From Trebonia sp964581815 (GTDB taxonomy: Bacteria > Actinomycetota > Actinomycetes > Streptosporangiales > Streptosporangiaceae): 64,000 bases of DNA. Position 1 is the stretch's first letter; every line of letters begins with the position of its first letter. The notes beneath the pieces were generated by a model. That model did no database searches and was not told where the DNA came from. It saw nothing but the letters and a program-made list of their open reading frames with translations. Made by a program: the position numbers and the translations under genes. The stretch spans positions 1 to 64,000 of the forward strand of contig CAZORE010000001.1 of the NCBI GenBank assembly GCA_964581815.1. Direction: 5' to 3'. Shown here one piece after another: positions 24,169 through 32,012 of the stretch.

Positions 24169-25872
24169 ATGGGACTGCATCCGGCCGAGCGCGTCCGAGA
24201 GTACCGGGAGAAGGGGTACTGGACCGACGACACGATCGACGCGCTGTTTCGCGCGCGCGTGGCCGAGTTCGGTGACATCCCCGCGCTCGTCGACCCGCTG
24301 AACCGCGACGCGCTGACCGACGGCCCGGCCCGCACGCTCAGCTGGACGCACGTCCACGACGAGGTCTCCCGGCTCGCCCAGGTACTGCTCGATGAGGGCG
24401 TCACCGCCGGGGACGCGGTCGGCGTCCAGCTGCCCAACACGGTCGAGATCGTGGTCGCGTTCCTCGCCATCGTCCGGATCGGCGCGATCGTGGTGCCGTT
24501 CCCCGTCCAGTACCGCGCCTACGAGCTGACCCGGCTGTCCAACGTGGCCGGGGTGAGGGCGTTCATCACCGCCGGGCGGATCGGCCGACGGCCCGCGGCC
24601 GCGGAGATGGCAGAACTGCGCGCCCAGGTCCCGTCGCTGCGCACGCTGGCCGTGTTCGGTCCCGACGCGCCGCCTGGCGCGGTGCCCCTGGACGCGCGGA
24701 CCGCCGCCGCGGAGGACCGTAGCGCGCTGGAGGCGCACCTCGCCGCCTTCACGCCCGATCCCAACGACTGCGTGACGATCTGCTGGACGTCGGGGACGGA
24801 GGCCGCGCCCAAGGGAGTGCAGCGCACGCACTACGACTGGCTGGCGATGAGCACCGCCACCGTGGAGGGCCCCCGCCTCACCGCCGACGACGTGCTGCTC
24901 AACCCGTTCCCGATGGTCAACATGGCCGGCATCAACGGCATGTTCCTGCCCTGGCTGCGAGTCGGCGGGCTGCTGGTGCAACACCATCCGTTCGATCTGC
25001 CGACTTTCCTTCGCCAGATCGGACAGCACCGGGCCACCTACACGGTCGCGCCGCCGGCGCTGCTCACCGCGCTGCTGCACAACGACGCGCTGCTCGCCCA
25101 GGCCGACATCTCGTCGCTGCGGGCGCTCGGCTCGGGCTCGGCGCCGCTCGCGCCCAGCCTGCTCCAGGGCTGGCACGACAAGTACGGCCTGGAGATACTC
25201 AACTTCTACGGCTCGAACGAGGGCGTGTCGCTGCTCGGCACGCCGCAGGACATCCCCGACCCGGCGGTGCGCGCGCTGTACTTCCCGCGTTACGCGGCCC
25301 CCGGCCGCCACTGGTCGTTCTCCATCGCCCGCTGGACGCAGGCGCGGATTGTGGACCCGGCGACCGGCCAGGAGATCACCGAGGCGGGAGTGCCGGGAGA
25401 GCTGCAGATCAAGGGGCCGGCCGTGTTTCCCGGCTACCTGCCGGCGAGTGGCGTGCCCGACCCGTTCGAGCCCGACGGCTTCCTCAAGACCGGCGACATC
25501 CTCGAGATCGCGGGCGACGAGCTCGAGTACCTGCACTACGTGGACCGGTCCAAGGACATGGTGGTCAGGGGCGGCATGAAGATCTCGGCGGCCGAGATCG
25601 AGACGCTGGTGTCCGGCCACCCGAAGGTGGCCGACGTGGCCGTCGTCGGCTACCCGGACGACGTGCTCGGCGAGCGGGCCTGCGTCATCGTCGTCCCGCG
25701 GCCCGGCACCAGGGTCACCCTTGCCGAACTCGTCGGTTTTCTCACTGGCATCGGCGTCGCCACCTTCAAGCTGCCGGAACGGCTGGAGCTTCGCGACGAG
25801 CTGCCACGCAACCCGGTCGGCAAGATACTCAAGCGCGACTTGCGCGAGGAACTGCGCCGGCCGGCCGGCTGA
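24169..25872 (+). CDS. Acyl-CoA synthetase (AMP-dependent synthetase/ligase)
   Basis: A 567-residue ANL-superfamily enzyme. The P-loop-like motif TSGTEAAPKG is near residue 207, NFYGSNEG near residue 346 is the adenine/aromatic motif, LKTGDI near 440 holds the ribose-binding Asp, and NPVGKILKRDLR at the C-terminus has the catalytic Lys. Such enzymes adenylate a carboxylic acid and transfer it to CoA. Long N-terminal and linker segments resemble medium-chain or aromatic acyl-CoA ligases. ATG 24169 follows GGGAGGACAG, 14 bp after the SnoaL-like gene. It probably activates the substrate processed by the SDR/VOC cluster. Confidence 0.9.
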   Translation: MGLHPAERVREYREKGYWTDDTIDALFRARVAEFGDIPALVDPLNRDALTDGPARTLSWTHVHDEVSRLAQVLLDEGVTAGDAVGVQLPNTVEIVVAFLAIVRIGAIVVPFPVQYRAYELTRLSNVAGVRAFITAGRIGRRPAAAEMAELRAQVPSLRTLAVFGPDAPPGAVPLDARTAAAEDRSALEAHLAAFTPDPNDCVTICWTSGTEAAPKGVQRTHYDWLAMSTATVEGPRLTADDVLLNPFPMVNMAGINGMFLPWLRVGGLLVQHHPFDLPTFLRQIGQHRATYTVAPPALLTALLHNDALLAQADISSLRALGSGSAPLAPSLLQGWHDKYGLEILNFYGSNEGVSLLGTPQDIPDPAVRALYFPRYAAPGRHWSFSIARWTQARIVDPATGQEITEAGVPGELQIKGPAVFPGYLPASGVPDPFEPDGFLKTGDILEIAGDELEYLHYVDRSKDMVVRGGMKISAAEIETLVSGHPKVADVAVVGYPDDVLGERACVIVVPRPGTRVTLAELVGFLTGIGVATFKLPERLELRDELPRNPVGKILKRDLREELRRPAG

Positions 25873-25884
25873 TCGCCTGCCCGG

Positions 25885-26859
25885 TCAGTCCGCTTGCCGT
25901 TCCTCCGTGCCGGTCTCGATGCCGGCCGCCGCGAGCACGGCGCCGCACTGGTCGCAGGCGAGCACCCCGTGGAAGGCGCTGCCGCAGGCCCGGTGGACGA
26001 TGCTGACGGCCGGACCGCGCTCGGAGCCCAGCCAGCGCTCGGACCACGCGATTGCCGTGGCGATCACCGGGAAGAAGGCGAGCCCTTTCGCGGTCAGCCG
26101 GTACTCGGCCCAGTCGGGCCGCGGTGCCCGCTGCACCTGCTCGAGGATGCCGTGCGCGCACAGCGAGCTGAGCCGGTCCGACAGCAGCCCGGGCGGCACC
26201 GCGAGCAGCGACTGGAAGTCGGTGAACCGCCTCACCCCCAGGAACGCGGCCCCGACCAGGGCCGATGACCACCGGTTGCCGAAGACCGCCATCGTGTCCG
26301 GGTAGAAGCTGTGCTCCACGGCCGTGCGGCGCGAGTCAGAGCGCCGTCGGGTGGTGGTCTCAGGCACCGACTCGCGCCACCCGCCGGACGGCCCCCAGGC
26401 CGCCTCGAGGTCACGCGGCCCGGCCGGCAAGTGGCAGTGCGCGCAGGTCAGCAGGGGCAGGAAGTCCCGCCCGCACTTCTCATGGTGCAGCGGCGGCGTG
26501 GCGTAGGCGTGCCGCGTCACCTGGGCGCGCTCCCAGCCCCAGATGGAGACCAGGATCGGCCAGGTCGACCGGCCGCGCTCGGTGAGCAGGTACTCCGCCC
26601 GGACCGGGTGCTGCTGGTACACCCGCTTCTCCAGAAGGCCCTCGCGGACCAGCGTGTCAAGCCGGCTGGTGAGCACGGCGTGCGAGATCGGCAGCGCGGC
26701 CCGGAACTCCGAGTAGCGGGTGCGGCCCTGCAGCGTGAGCCGCAGCAGGAACAGCGACCACTCATCACCGAGCAGCCCGAAACCGCGGGCCAGGGCGTTG
26801 GGCGCCGGCTGGCCACGGCTAGCTGGAGGGGCCTGCGCTGCCCCGTCTGCGGTGGTCAC
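25885..26859 (-). CDS. Tandem HxlR-type regulator with two zinc-ribbon-like motifs
   Basis: A 324-residue fusion of two HxlR winged-helix domains. Domain 1 covers about residues 21-115 (FGLLGDEWSLFLLRLTLQG, then SHAVLTSRLDTLVREGLL), and domain 2 about 188-285 (VFGNRWSSALVGAAFLGV, then LLSDRLSSLCAHGILE). Each is followed by H-x2-C-x9-C-x2-C (His126, Cys129, Cys139, Cys142; His289, Cys292, Cys302, Cys305), which looks like a metal site. Single HxlR proteins bind as dimers; this one could bind as a monomer or as a metal- or redox-sensing dimer. The start is the GTG at 26859. It converges on the acyl-CoA synthetase gene with 12 bp between the stops and probably controls that cluster. Confidence 0.85.
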   Translation of the reverse strand: MTTADGAAQAPPASRGQPAPNALARGFGLLGDEWSLFLLRLTLQGRTRYSEFRAALPISHAVLTSRLDTLVREGLLEKRVYQQHPVRAEYLLTERGRSTWPILVSIWGWERAQVTRHAYATPPLHHEKCGRDFLPLLTCAHCHLPAGPRDLEAAWGPSGGWRESVPETTTRRRSDSRRTAVEHSFYPDTMAVFGNRWSSALVGAAFLGVRRFTDFQSLLAVPPGLLSDRLSSLCAHGILEQVQRAPRPDWAEYRLTAKGLAFFPVIATAIAWSERWLGSERGPAVSIVHRACGSAFHGVLACDQCGAVLAAAGIETGTEERQAD

Positions 26860-26905
26860 GCACAGCAGGATACGTCCGCGGGCAGCGACGATTGAAGTAA
26901 CTCTG

Positions 26906-26918
26906 TTTGTCGGAGCAA
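26906..26918 (+). promoter_or_regulatory. TTTGTCGGAGCAA motif upstream of the HxlR gene
   Basis: This motif lies 47 bp before the GTG of the minus-strand HxlR gene. It repeats, with one change, in the SDR/VOC divergent promoter (22783-22795), suggesting autoregulation plus control of the cluster. The rest of the intergenic region to 27074 shows no other clear signal. Confidence 0.45.
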
Positions 26919-27074
26919 GTCCCGCAAAGCTGTCCGGGATAGCCCGGGCAAATGCTTGCGGATGCTAACAAGCCTCTAACGCCACACGGCCGTTCCGGAC
27001 CGTTACGCCGCAATAGCGTCTAAGTCACAGGGGCGGAAATCCCGGCCCCGCGCTGGCTTCCGGTGAGGGTCGAG

Positions 27075-28586
27075 ATGACTGACATCGCTGGGCCGCTCGG
27101 CGGCAGTCCTGGTCTGTCGATCGCCGTGCAGCCTCCGCGGCTTGGGCTCCGCCGCCAGCACTGGCACTGGCACTGGCACGGGTCCACCCCGGCGCGGGTC
27201 CGGGGCCGGGCCCTGGTCGCCGTGGTCCTGGCCATGGCCATGGCCACGCTGACCGCCAGCCTGTTCGGCCGGCTGCACGGCGAGTTCGGCGCCATGGGCC
27301 AGAGCGATGAGTCGGAGTCGATCGCGACCACCAGCCTGTACTTCTACCTCACGGACATGGACGCGTCCGGCGCGGACGTGCTGCTCGTCGGCAGCGACGC
27401 CGCGCTGACGACGGCCGGCCAGCCGGACAACCGGTATTACACGGATCTCTACGCGAGCGACCGCTCGAACGCCAGCGAGTACCTCGACCAGGCGGTAGTC
27501 GCCGAGGCCGGCAACGCCGCCGCCGAGCAGCAACTCAACGCCGTGGCCGCCCGGCTCGGCCAGTACGAGGCGCTGATCGCCGACGCGGAGTTGCTCAGCC
27601 AGCAAGCGCACGACTCCGCGGGCAAGCCGTCGGCCAGCGTCAGCGCGGACTACAACCAGGCGACCCGCCTGATGCAGGGCGACATCCTGCCGGCGGTCAG
27701 GAACCTCACCAGCAGCAGCGAGTCCGGGCTGAACGCGTCCTACGGCGCCGGGAAGACGAACGCGATATCCGGCGTCATCTGGGTGGTCGTCCTCGGCGTG
27801 CTGCTCGTCGCAGTCCTGGCCGCCGTGCAGGTCCTGCTGGCCATCCGCTTCCGGCGGATGGTCAACCCCGCGCTCGCCATCGCGACCGTGCTCGCGACGG
27901 CGTTCACGGCGGTGACCGGCACCAGGTTCTACGCCGAGTACACGCACGCGCACGTAGCCCGGTTCGACTCGTTCACCTCCATCCAGGCGCTGAGCATGGC
28001 CAAGGCGGTCAGCAACGACGCGAACGCCGACGAGAGCCGGTTCATCGTCGACCCGGTCCACGCCCTCCAGTACCAGCAGGCGTACCTCGGCAAGTCGCAG
28101 CAGATCGTCAACGTCGGGAGCAACGTCACCTACGCCAAGTACCTCCCGCTGCTCAACGCGGACATCGCCGCCTACCAGCGGAACAACTCCGACATCCGGT
28201 TCGGCGGCTTCCTTGGCCAGGAGTTCCGCAACATCACATTCCCCGGCGAGCGCCAGGCCGCGGTCAACTCACTGCTCAGCTTCCGGGCCTACGAGACCGA
28301 CGACCGCATCCTGCGGGCGACGACGAAGACGAACCTGGCCCAGGCGATCGGCTACGACATAAACGTCGCGCCCGACGATTCTGACGGCGCGTTCAACGCC
28401 TATGCCAGTGCCCTGCAGTCGGACATCAACATAAACACGGCCGCGTTCGCTCAGGCGGTCGCCGACGGCCAGAGCGACGCCGGAGGCGGGTTCCTGGCCG
28501 TCGAGGCCCTGGCTGCCCTGTTGATCATCAGCCTCGTTTACGTCGGCGTCCGCTCCCGCCTCGCCGAATACCGCGTTAGCCGATGA
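27075..28586 (+). CDS. Four-helix membrane protein with two extracytoplasmic sensor-like regions
   Basis: A 503-residue protein not assigned to a named family. A basic, His/Trp-repeat N-terminus (HWHWHWH, from a TGGCAC triplet repeat) precedes helix 1 at about residues 46-66. A helical extracellular region follows (about 67-235). Helices 2 and 3 (about 236-260 and 266-290) have a short loop containing IRFRRM. A second helical extracellular region (about 291-478) and helix 4 (about 480-498) complete it. No kinase, HAMP or effector domain is present. This topology resembles GlnX-type receptors that relay ligand binding to a soluble kinase, but sequence identity was not checked. ATG 27075 is preferred, with GGTGAGGG five bases upstream. 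Confidence 0.65.
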   Translation: MTDIAGPLGGSPGLSIAVQPPRLGLRRQHWHWHWHGSTPARVRGRALVAVVLAMAMATLTASLFGRLHGEFGAMGQSDESESIATTSLYFYLTDMDASGADVLLVGSDAALTTAGQPDNRYYTDLYASDRSNASEYLDQAVVAEAGNAAAEQQLNAVAARLGQYEALIADAELLSQQAHDSAGKPSASVSADYNQATRLMQGDILPAVRNLTSSSESGLNASYGAGKTNAISGVIWVVVLGVLLVAVLAAVQVLLAIRFRRMVNPALAIATVLATAFTAVTGTRFYAEYTHAHVARFDSFTSIQALSMAKAVSNDANADESRFIVDPVHALQYQQAYLGKSQQIVNVGSNVTYAKYLPLLNADIAAYQRNNSDIRFGGFLGQEFRNITFPGERQAAVNSLLSFRAYETDDRILRATTKTNLAQAIGYDINVAPDDSDGAFNAYASALQSDININTAAFAQAVADGQSDAGGGFLAVEALAALLIISLVYVGVRSRLAEYRVSR

Positions 28587-28610
28587 CCTGCCCGGCGGCG
28601 GTGTGCGGCG

Positions 28611-29462
28611 TCATGCGTCGCGGAACTTCAGGACGAGCGCGCCGAGCGCGGCGGCGCCGGCCGCCCAGAGGGCGACCACGCCGAGGCCCTCCCACGGGGT
28701 GAGCGGCAGGTTGCTCAGCCCGGTGGTGGCCTGGGCGTCCAGGCCCGCGGTCAGCGGGCCGGTCTGCTGCAGGTGCCGGGCGAGCGGCGGGTTGGAGACG
28801 ACGGCCGCGGCCAGCGGGAACAGGTAAAGCACGCCGAGCACCAGGCCGATGGCGGCCGCGGAGTCGCGGACCGCGGCGGCGACCCCGAGGCCGAGCAGGG
28901 CGATGAGGGTCAGGTACAAGACCGCGCCGACGGCGGCCCGCAGGTCGGTGGCCGAGGTGAGGGACGCGTACCCGTGCGCGGGCGTGAAGCCGTGGCCGGG
29001 CAGGATCAGCCGGCCGGCGAGCGCCGCGCCCGTGACCGCCAGCGCCGAGGCGGCGAGCACCGGGCCGGTGAGCACCACGGCCTTGGCGAATAGCCAGGTC
29101 AGCCGCCGGGGCATCGCGGTCAGCGACAGCTTGATCAGCCCGGTGCTGTACTCGTTTCCGATGGCCAGCACGCCGGCGACGGCGACCACCGCCTGGCCCA
29201 GGTAGATCCCGGTGAAGCTGACATGCGCCGGGTCGACGCCGCAGTCGGCTGACTGGCACTGGGCCGCGCTGGCCGCCGCCGCCCCCACGGCGACGGTCAG
29301 CGCGATGACCCCGGCGAGCAGGCACGACGGGCCGGCCACCGTGCGGAACTTGGTCCACTCTGCCTGCAGGGCCTGGCCGGCGGCTCGTACGGCCGCGGCG
29401 ACGGCAGGCGGGGCCTGGCCCGGCGGGTAACCCGGCGGACTGACCCGGGCCGTGGCGCTCAC
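28611..29462 (-). CDS. ABC transporter permease (ABC-2 type)
   Basis: A 283-residue protein with six or so hydrophobic helices. The N-terminus has the EWTKFRTVAGP motif common to actinobacterial ABC-2 permeases, and GNEYSTGLIKLSLTAMPRR is the coupling-helix region. A Cys-containing extracellular loop (CQSADCG) lies between the first two helices. The start is the GTG at 29462, with GGAGGG upstream, overlapping the previous permease stop (GTGA). With the ATPase and the larger permease it forms an exporter. The substrate is unknown, with peptides, lipids or antibiotics as usual candidates for this type. Confidence 0.87.
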   Translation of the reverse strand: MSATARVSPPGYPPGQAPPAVAAAVRAAGQALQAEWTKFRTVAGPSCLLAGVIALTVAVGAAAASAAQCQSADCGVDPAHVSFTGIYLGQAVVAVAGVLAIGNEYSTGLIKLSLTAMPRRLTWLFAKAVVLTGPVLAASALAVTGAALAGRLILPGHGFTPAHGYASLTSATDLRAAVGAVLYLTLIALLGLGVAAAVRDSAAAIGLVLGVLYLFPLAAAVVSNPPLARHLQQTGPLTAGLDAQATTGLSNLPLTPWEGLGVVALWAAGAAALGALVLKFRDA

Positions 29463-31078
29463 GCGTCCCTCCGGCGCAGCAGGAAGAAGGCCAGCGCCAG
29501 CGCGGCGGCCGCCCACGCGCACTCCACCGCCAGCCCGGCCCACGGCGGATCAGGGTAGTAGCCCTCGTTCGGCCGGTAGATAGCGATGAGCTGGTGGAAC
29601 CGGGGGACGGCCTGCTGCACGGACAAGGCGGCGGCCGGGGTGATCACCAGCGGCCACCGTGGCGCCTGGCCGTTCGCGCCCGCCAGCGGGCCGAGGGCGA
29701 ACAGGTACGGGACGATCATCACCGCGATCACGATGGCGACCGTTGGCGCACTGCGCCGCACGATGACGCCGAACGCGAGCGCGAGCACCGCGGCCACGGC
29801 GAGCAACGCCCCCGTGCCGACGGCCATCCGTGCCTCGGTGAGCAGCGAAACCGGCCATTCCAGGCCGCCGACCCGGCGCAGCGCCCGGGTGCCGACGGTG
29901 AGCGCGAGGGTCGCGGCCACCGTCCCGGCGACGAAACCGACCGCGCCGATGACGATGGCCTTGGCGGCAAGCAGCCGGCCGCGGCGGGGCGCGGCGGTCA
30001 GCGAGACCCGGATCAGCCCGCGCCGGTACTCGGCGGTGATGAACAGCGCGGCCACCACGAGCAGCGGGATCAGCCCGAAGATTGTCCCGATCAGCGCCCG
30101 CTGGAGGGAGAAGCCGCTTCCGCTGTACGCGTTACCCGCGGCGGGGCCGATGTCGCCGTAACCGGCGACGGTGACCGTGCCGGCGCTCTGCTTAAGCGTG
30201 CCGGGCGCTGGCACGGCGCTCGCGCCGAGCACGCCGCCTACGTTGGTGCCCGTCCATCCGGTAGCGGGCCAGGACAGCCCGACGTCGCGGAAGGCACCCG
30301 TGGCCATGGCACCGAAATCGCCGTTGACCGAGGAGCCGGCGGCGAAGAGCCCAGCTTGCACGGTGGCGGTCAGCCCCGGCAGGTTCGCGGTCCCGACCAG
30401 CGTCCAGTGCGTGCCGTCGGCGGAGTCGTACCCGGTGACCGTGGCGCCGTCGCGGACCAGGCGCAGCCAGCGCGGCGCCGTCGCGGGCACGCTGCCCGCG
30501 AGGCCGGGCGTGTCGTTGAGGTAGTCCCATTGCATCCGCACGCCGTTGGACCCGGTGACCATCATCGCCGCGTACGCCGAGCCCGGCGACGTGCTCTCCT
30601 TGATGATGATCCCGGCCTTGGACCATGGCTGCAGGCCGGACCCGATCTGCGGCTCGTCCAGTTCGCTGCCCGCCGGGGCGGCGGGTACCTGGCCGGCCAG
30701 CGACGCGACCTGCACGGTGATCGTGCCGTTCCCCGACACCGGCTGGCGCGCGAAGTAGAACGCGTCGATAACCGGCACGCCGCCGGGGCCGGTGGGCTGC
30801 GCCGCGCAGGCGGCCGCGCTGCCGGTCCCGCTGGACGTGCTGGTCGAACTTGACGTGGCGCCGGTCCCGCTTGCGGTGCCGACGGCCGTGGTGCACCCGC
30901 CGCTGACGTCAGCGCCGAGGAACGCGAAGGCGGTGATCCCCGCGATCGTGACGAGCACCGCGATCACCCAGCCGCGCACCGTGCGGAACTTCGTCCACTC
31001 GGCGTGCACCAGGTACCAGAAGCTTGCCCGTTCCTGGGTCGCCGGGGAGGGGGGCGACGTCACGGTCCGCGTCGTCAT
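29459..31078 (-). CDS. ABC transporter permease with an inserted extracellular beta-sandwich domain
   Basis: A 539-residue protein. It begins like its partner (HAEWTKFRTVRGWVIAV) with one helix, then a Ser/Thr-rich linker. Residues about 100-320 form a soluble domain with WSKAGIIIKESTS, MQWDYLNDTP, PRWLRLVRDGATVTGYDS and THWTLVGT, typical of DUF1349/laminin-G-like beta-sandwiches. Helices resume at about residue 330, with TAEYRRGLIRVSLTAAPRRG as coupling segment and five further helices. ABC-2 permeases normally have no such domain, so it may sense or bind an extracellular glycan or protein. ATG 31078 overlaps the ATPase stop (ATGA). The trio is divergent from a two-component system. Confidence 0.85.
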   Translation of the reverse strand: MTTRTVTSPPSPATQERASFWYLVHAEWTKFRTVRGWVIAVLVTIAGITAFAFLGADVSGGCTTAVGTASGTGATSSSTSTSSGTGSAAACAAQPTGPGGVPVIDAFYFARQPVSGNGTITVQVASLAGQVPAAPAGSELDEPQIGSGLQPWSKAGIIIKESTSPGSAYAAMMVTGSNGVRMQWDYLNDTPGLAGSVPATAPRWLRLVRDGATVTGYDSADGTHWTLVGTANLPGLTATVQAGLFAAGSSVNGDFGAMATGAFRDVGLSWPATGWTGTNVGGVLGASAVPAPGTLKQSAGTVTVAGYGDIGPAAGNAYSGSGFSLQRALIGTIFGLIPLLVVAALFITAEYRRGLIRVSLTAAPRRGRLLAAKAIVIGAVGFVAGTVAATLALTVGTRALRRVGGLEWPVSLLTEARMAVGTGALLAVAAVLALAFGVIVRRSAPTVAIVIAVMIVPYLFALGPLAGANGQAPRWPLVITPAAALSVQQAVPRFHQLIAIYRPNEGYYPDPPWAGLAVECAWAAAALALAFFLLRRRDA

Positions 31079-31848
31079 GACGTGGTCTCCGCCCGGTACT
31101 CGACGCTGTGGCTGGTTAGCTCCATGTAGGCCTCCTCGAGGGTGGCCCGGCGGCCGGCTGCCGGGCTTGAGGCGGCGGCGATGAGGCCGGCGACGGTGGT
31201 GTCAGCGATCACCATGCCGCGGCCGACGACGACGAGGTGGTCGGCGCCGTCCTCGGTCAGCAGCGCCTGCAGTTCGCTCAGCAGGTGGCTGGACACCAGG
31301 ACCGCGCGGCCCTCCGCCGCGAGGGACCGCAGGAAGCCCTTCATCCAGACGATGCCCTCGGGGTCCATGCCGTTGAACGGCTCGTCGAAGATCAGCACCG
31401 CCGGGTCACCGAGCATCGCGGCGGCGATGCCGAGCCGCTGCCGCATGCCGAGTGAGTACCCGCCGGCCTTGCGGCGGGCGGCGGACTCAAGGCCGGCCAG
31501 CGCGATCACCTCATCGACACGGGCGGCCCCAAGGCCCTGGGAATGGGCGAGCCACAGCAGGTGGTTGCGCGCGCGGCGGCCCGGCTGCAGTGCCCCGGCG
31601 TCAAGCAGCGTGCCGACGTGGCGCAACGGGTTCTTCAGCGAGCGGTACGGGCGGCCGCCGATAGTGGCGGTGCCCGCGTCAGGGGCGTCAAGGCCGACAA
31701 GGACGCGCATGGTGGTCGACTTGCCGGCGCCGTTCGGCCCGACGAAGCCGGTCACCTGGCCGGGACGGACCGTGAACGTCATCCCGTCCAGCGCCTGCAC
31801 GGGGCCGAACCGCTTACGCAGTCCGTCAATCTCGATGGTCGCGTTCAT
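31075..31848 (-). CDS. ABC transporter ATP-binding protein
   Basis: A 257-residue ATPase of the drug/peptide exporter type: Walker A GPNGAGKST near residue 38, signature YSLGMRQRL near 133, Walker B AVLIFDEPFNGMDP near 150, and a SSHLLSE switch-region His. The protein ends in an additional SHSVEYRAE tail. ATG 31848 is the first gene of a three-gene minus-strand operon, followed by both permeases with four-base overlaps. A 164-bp divergent promoter with a strong palindrome separates it from the histidine kinase, the standard layout of a sensor-controlled exporter. Confidence 0.93.
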   Translation of the reverse strand: MNATIEIDGLRKRFGPVQALDGMTFTVRPGQVTGFVGPNGAGKSTTMRVLVGLDAPDAGTATIGGRPYRSLKNPLRHVGTLLDAGALQPGRRARNHLLWLAHSQGLGAARVDEVIALAGLESAARRKAGGYSLGMRQRLGIAAAMLGDPAVLIFDEPFNGMDPEGIVWMKGFLRSLAAEGRAVLVSSHLLSELQALLTEDGADHLVVVGRGMVIADTTVAGLIAAASSPAAGRRATLEEAYMELTSHSVEYRAETTS

Positions 31849-31920
31849 GGGAAGAAGATGCCTCGGTCCGTGGGCCGGCCGCGTCGCCCCGCGGGCAGAT
31901 CCGTCGCGTGCCGCGGCCTG

Positions 31921-31942
31921 CCCGCGGGCGTATGCCCGCGGG
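31921..31942. promoter_or_regulatory. Inverted repeat in the exporter / histidine kinase divergent promoter
   Basis: CCCGCGGGC and GCCCGCGGG form perfect nine-base arms around GTAT, between the ABC ATPase start (31848) and the kinase start (32013). It could be the response-regulator binding site or an RNA hairpin. Its high GC content makes chance pairing more likely, so confidence is limited. Confidence 0.4.
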
Positions 31943-32012
31943 GGGACGACCCGGCAGCGGCACCGGGCTACGATCGCTGCGATGTGTCTGACCCGGCTGG
32001 CTGGAGGCGCCC

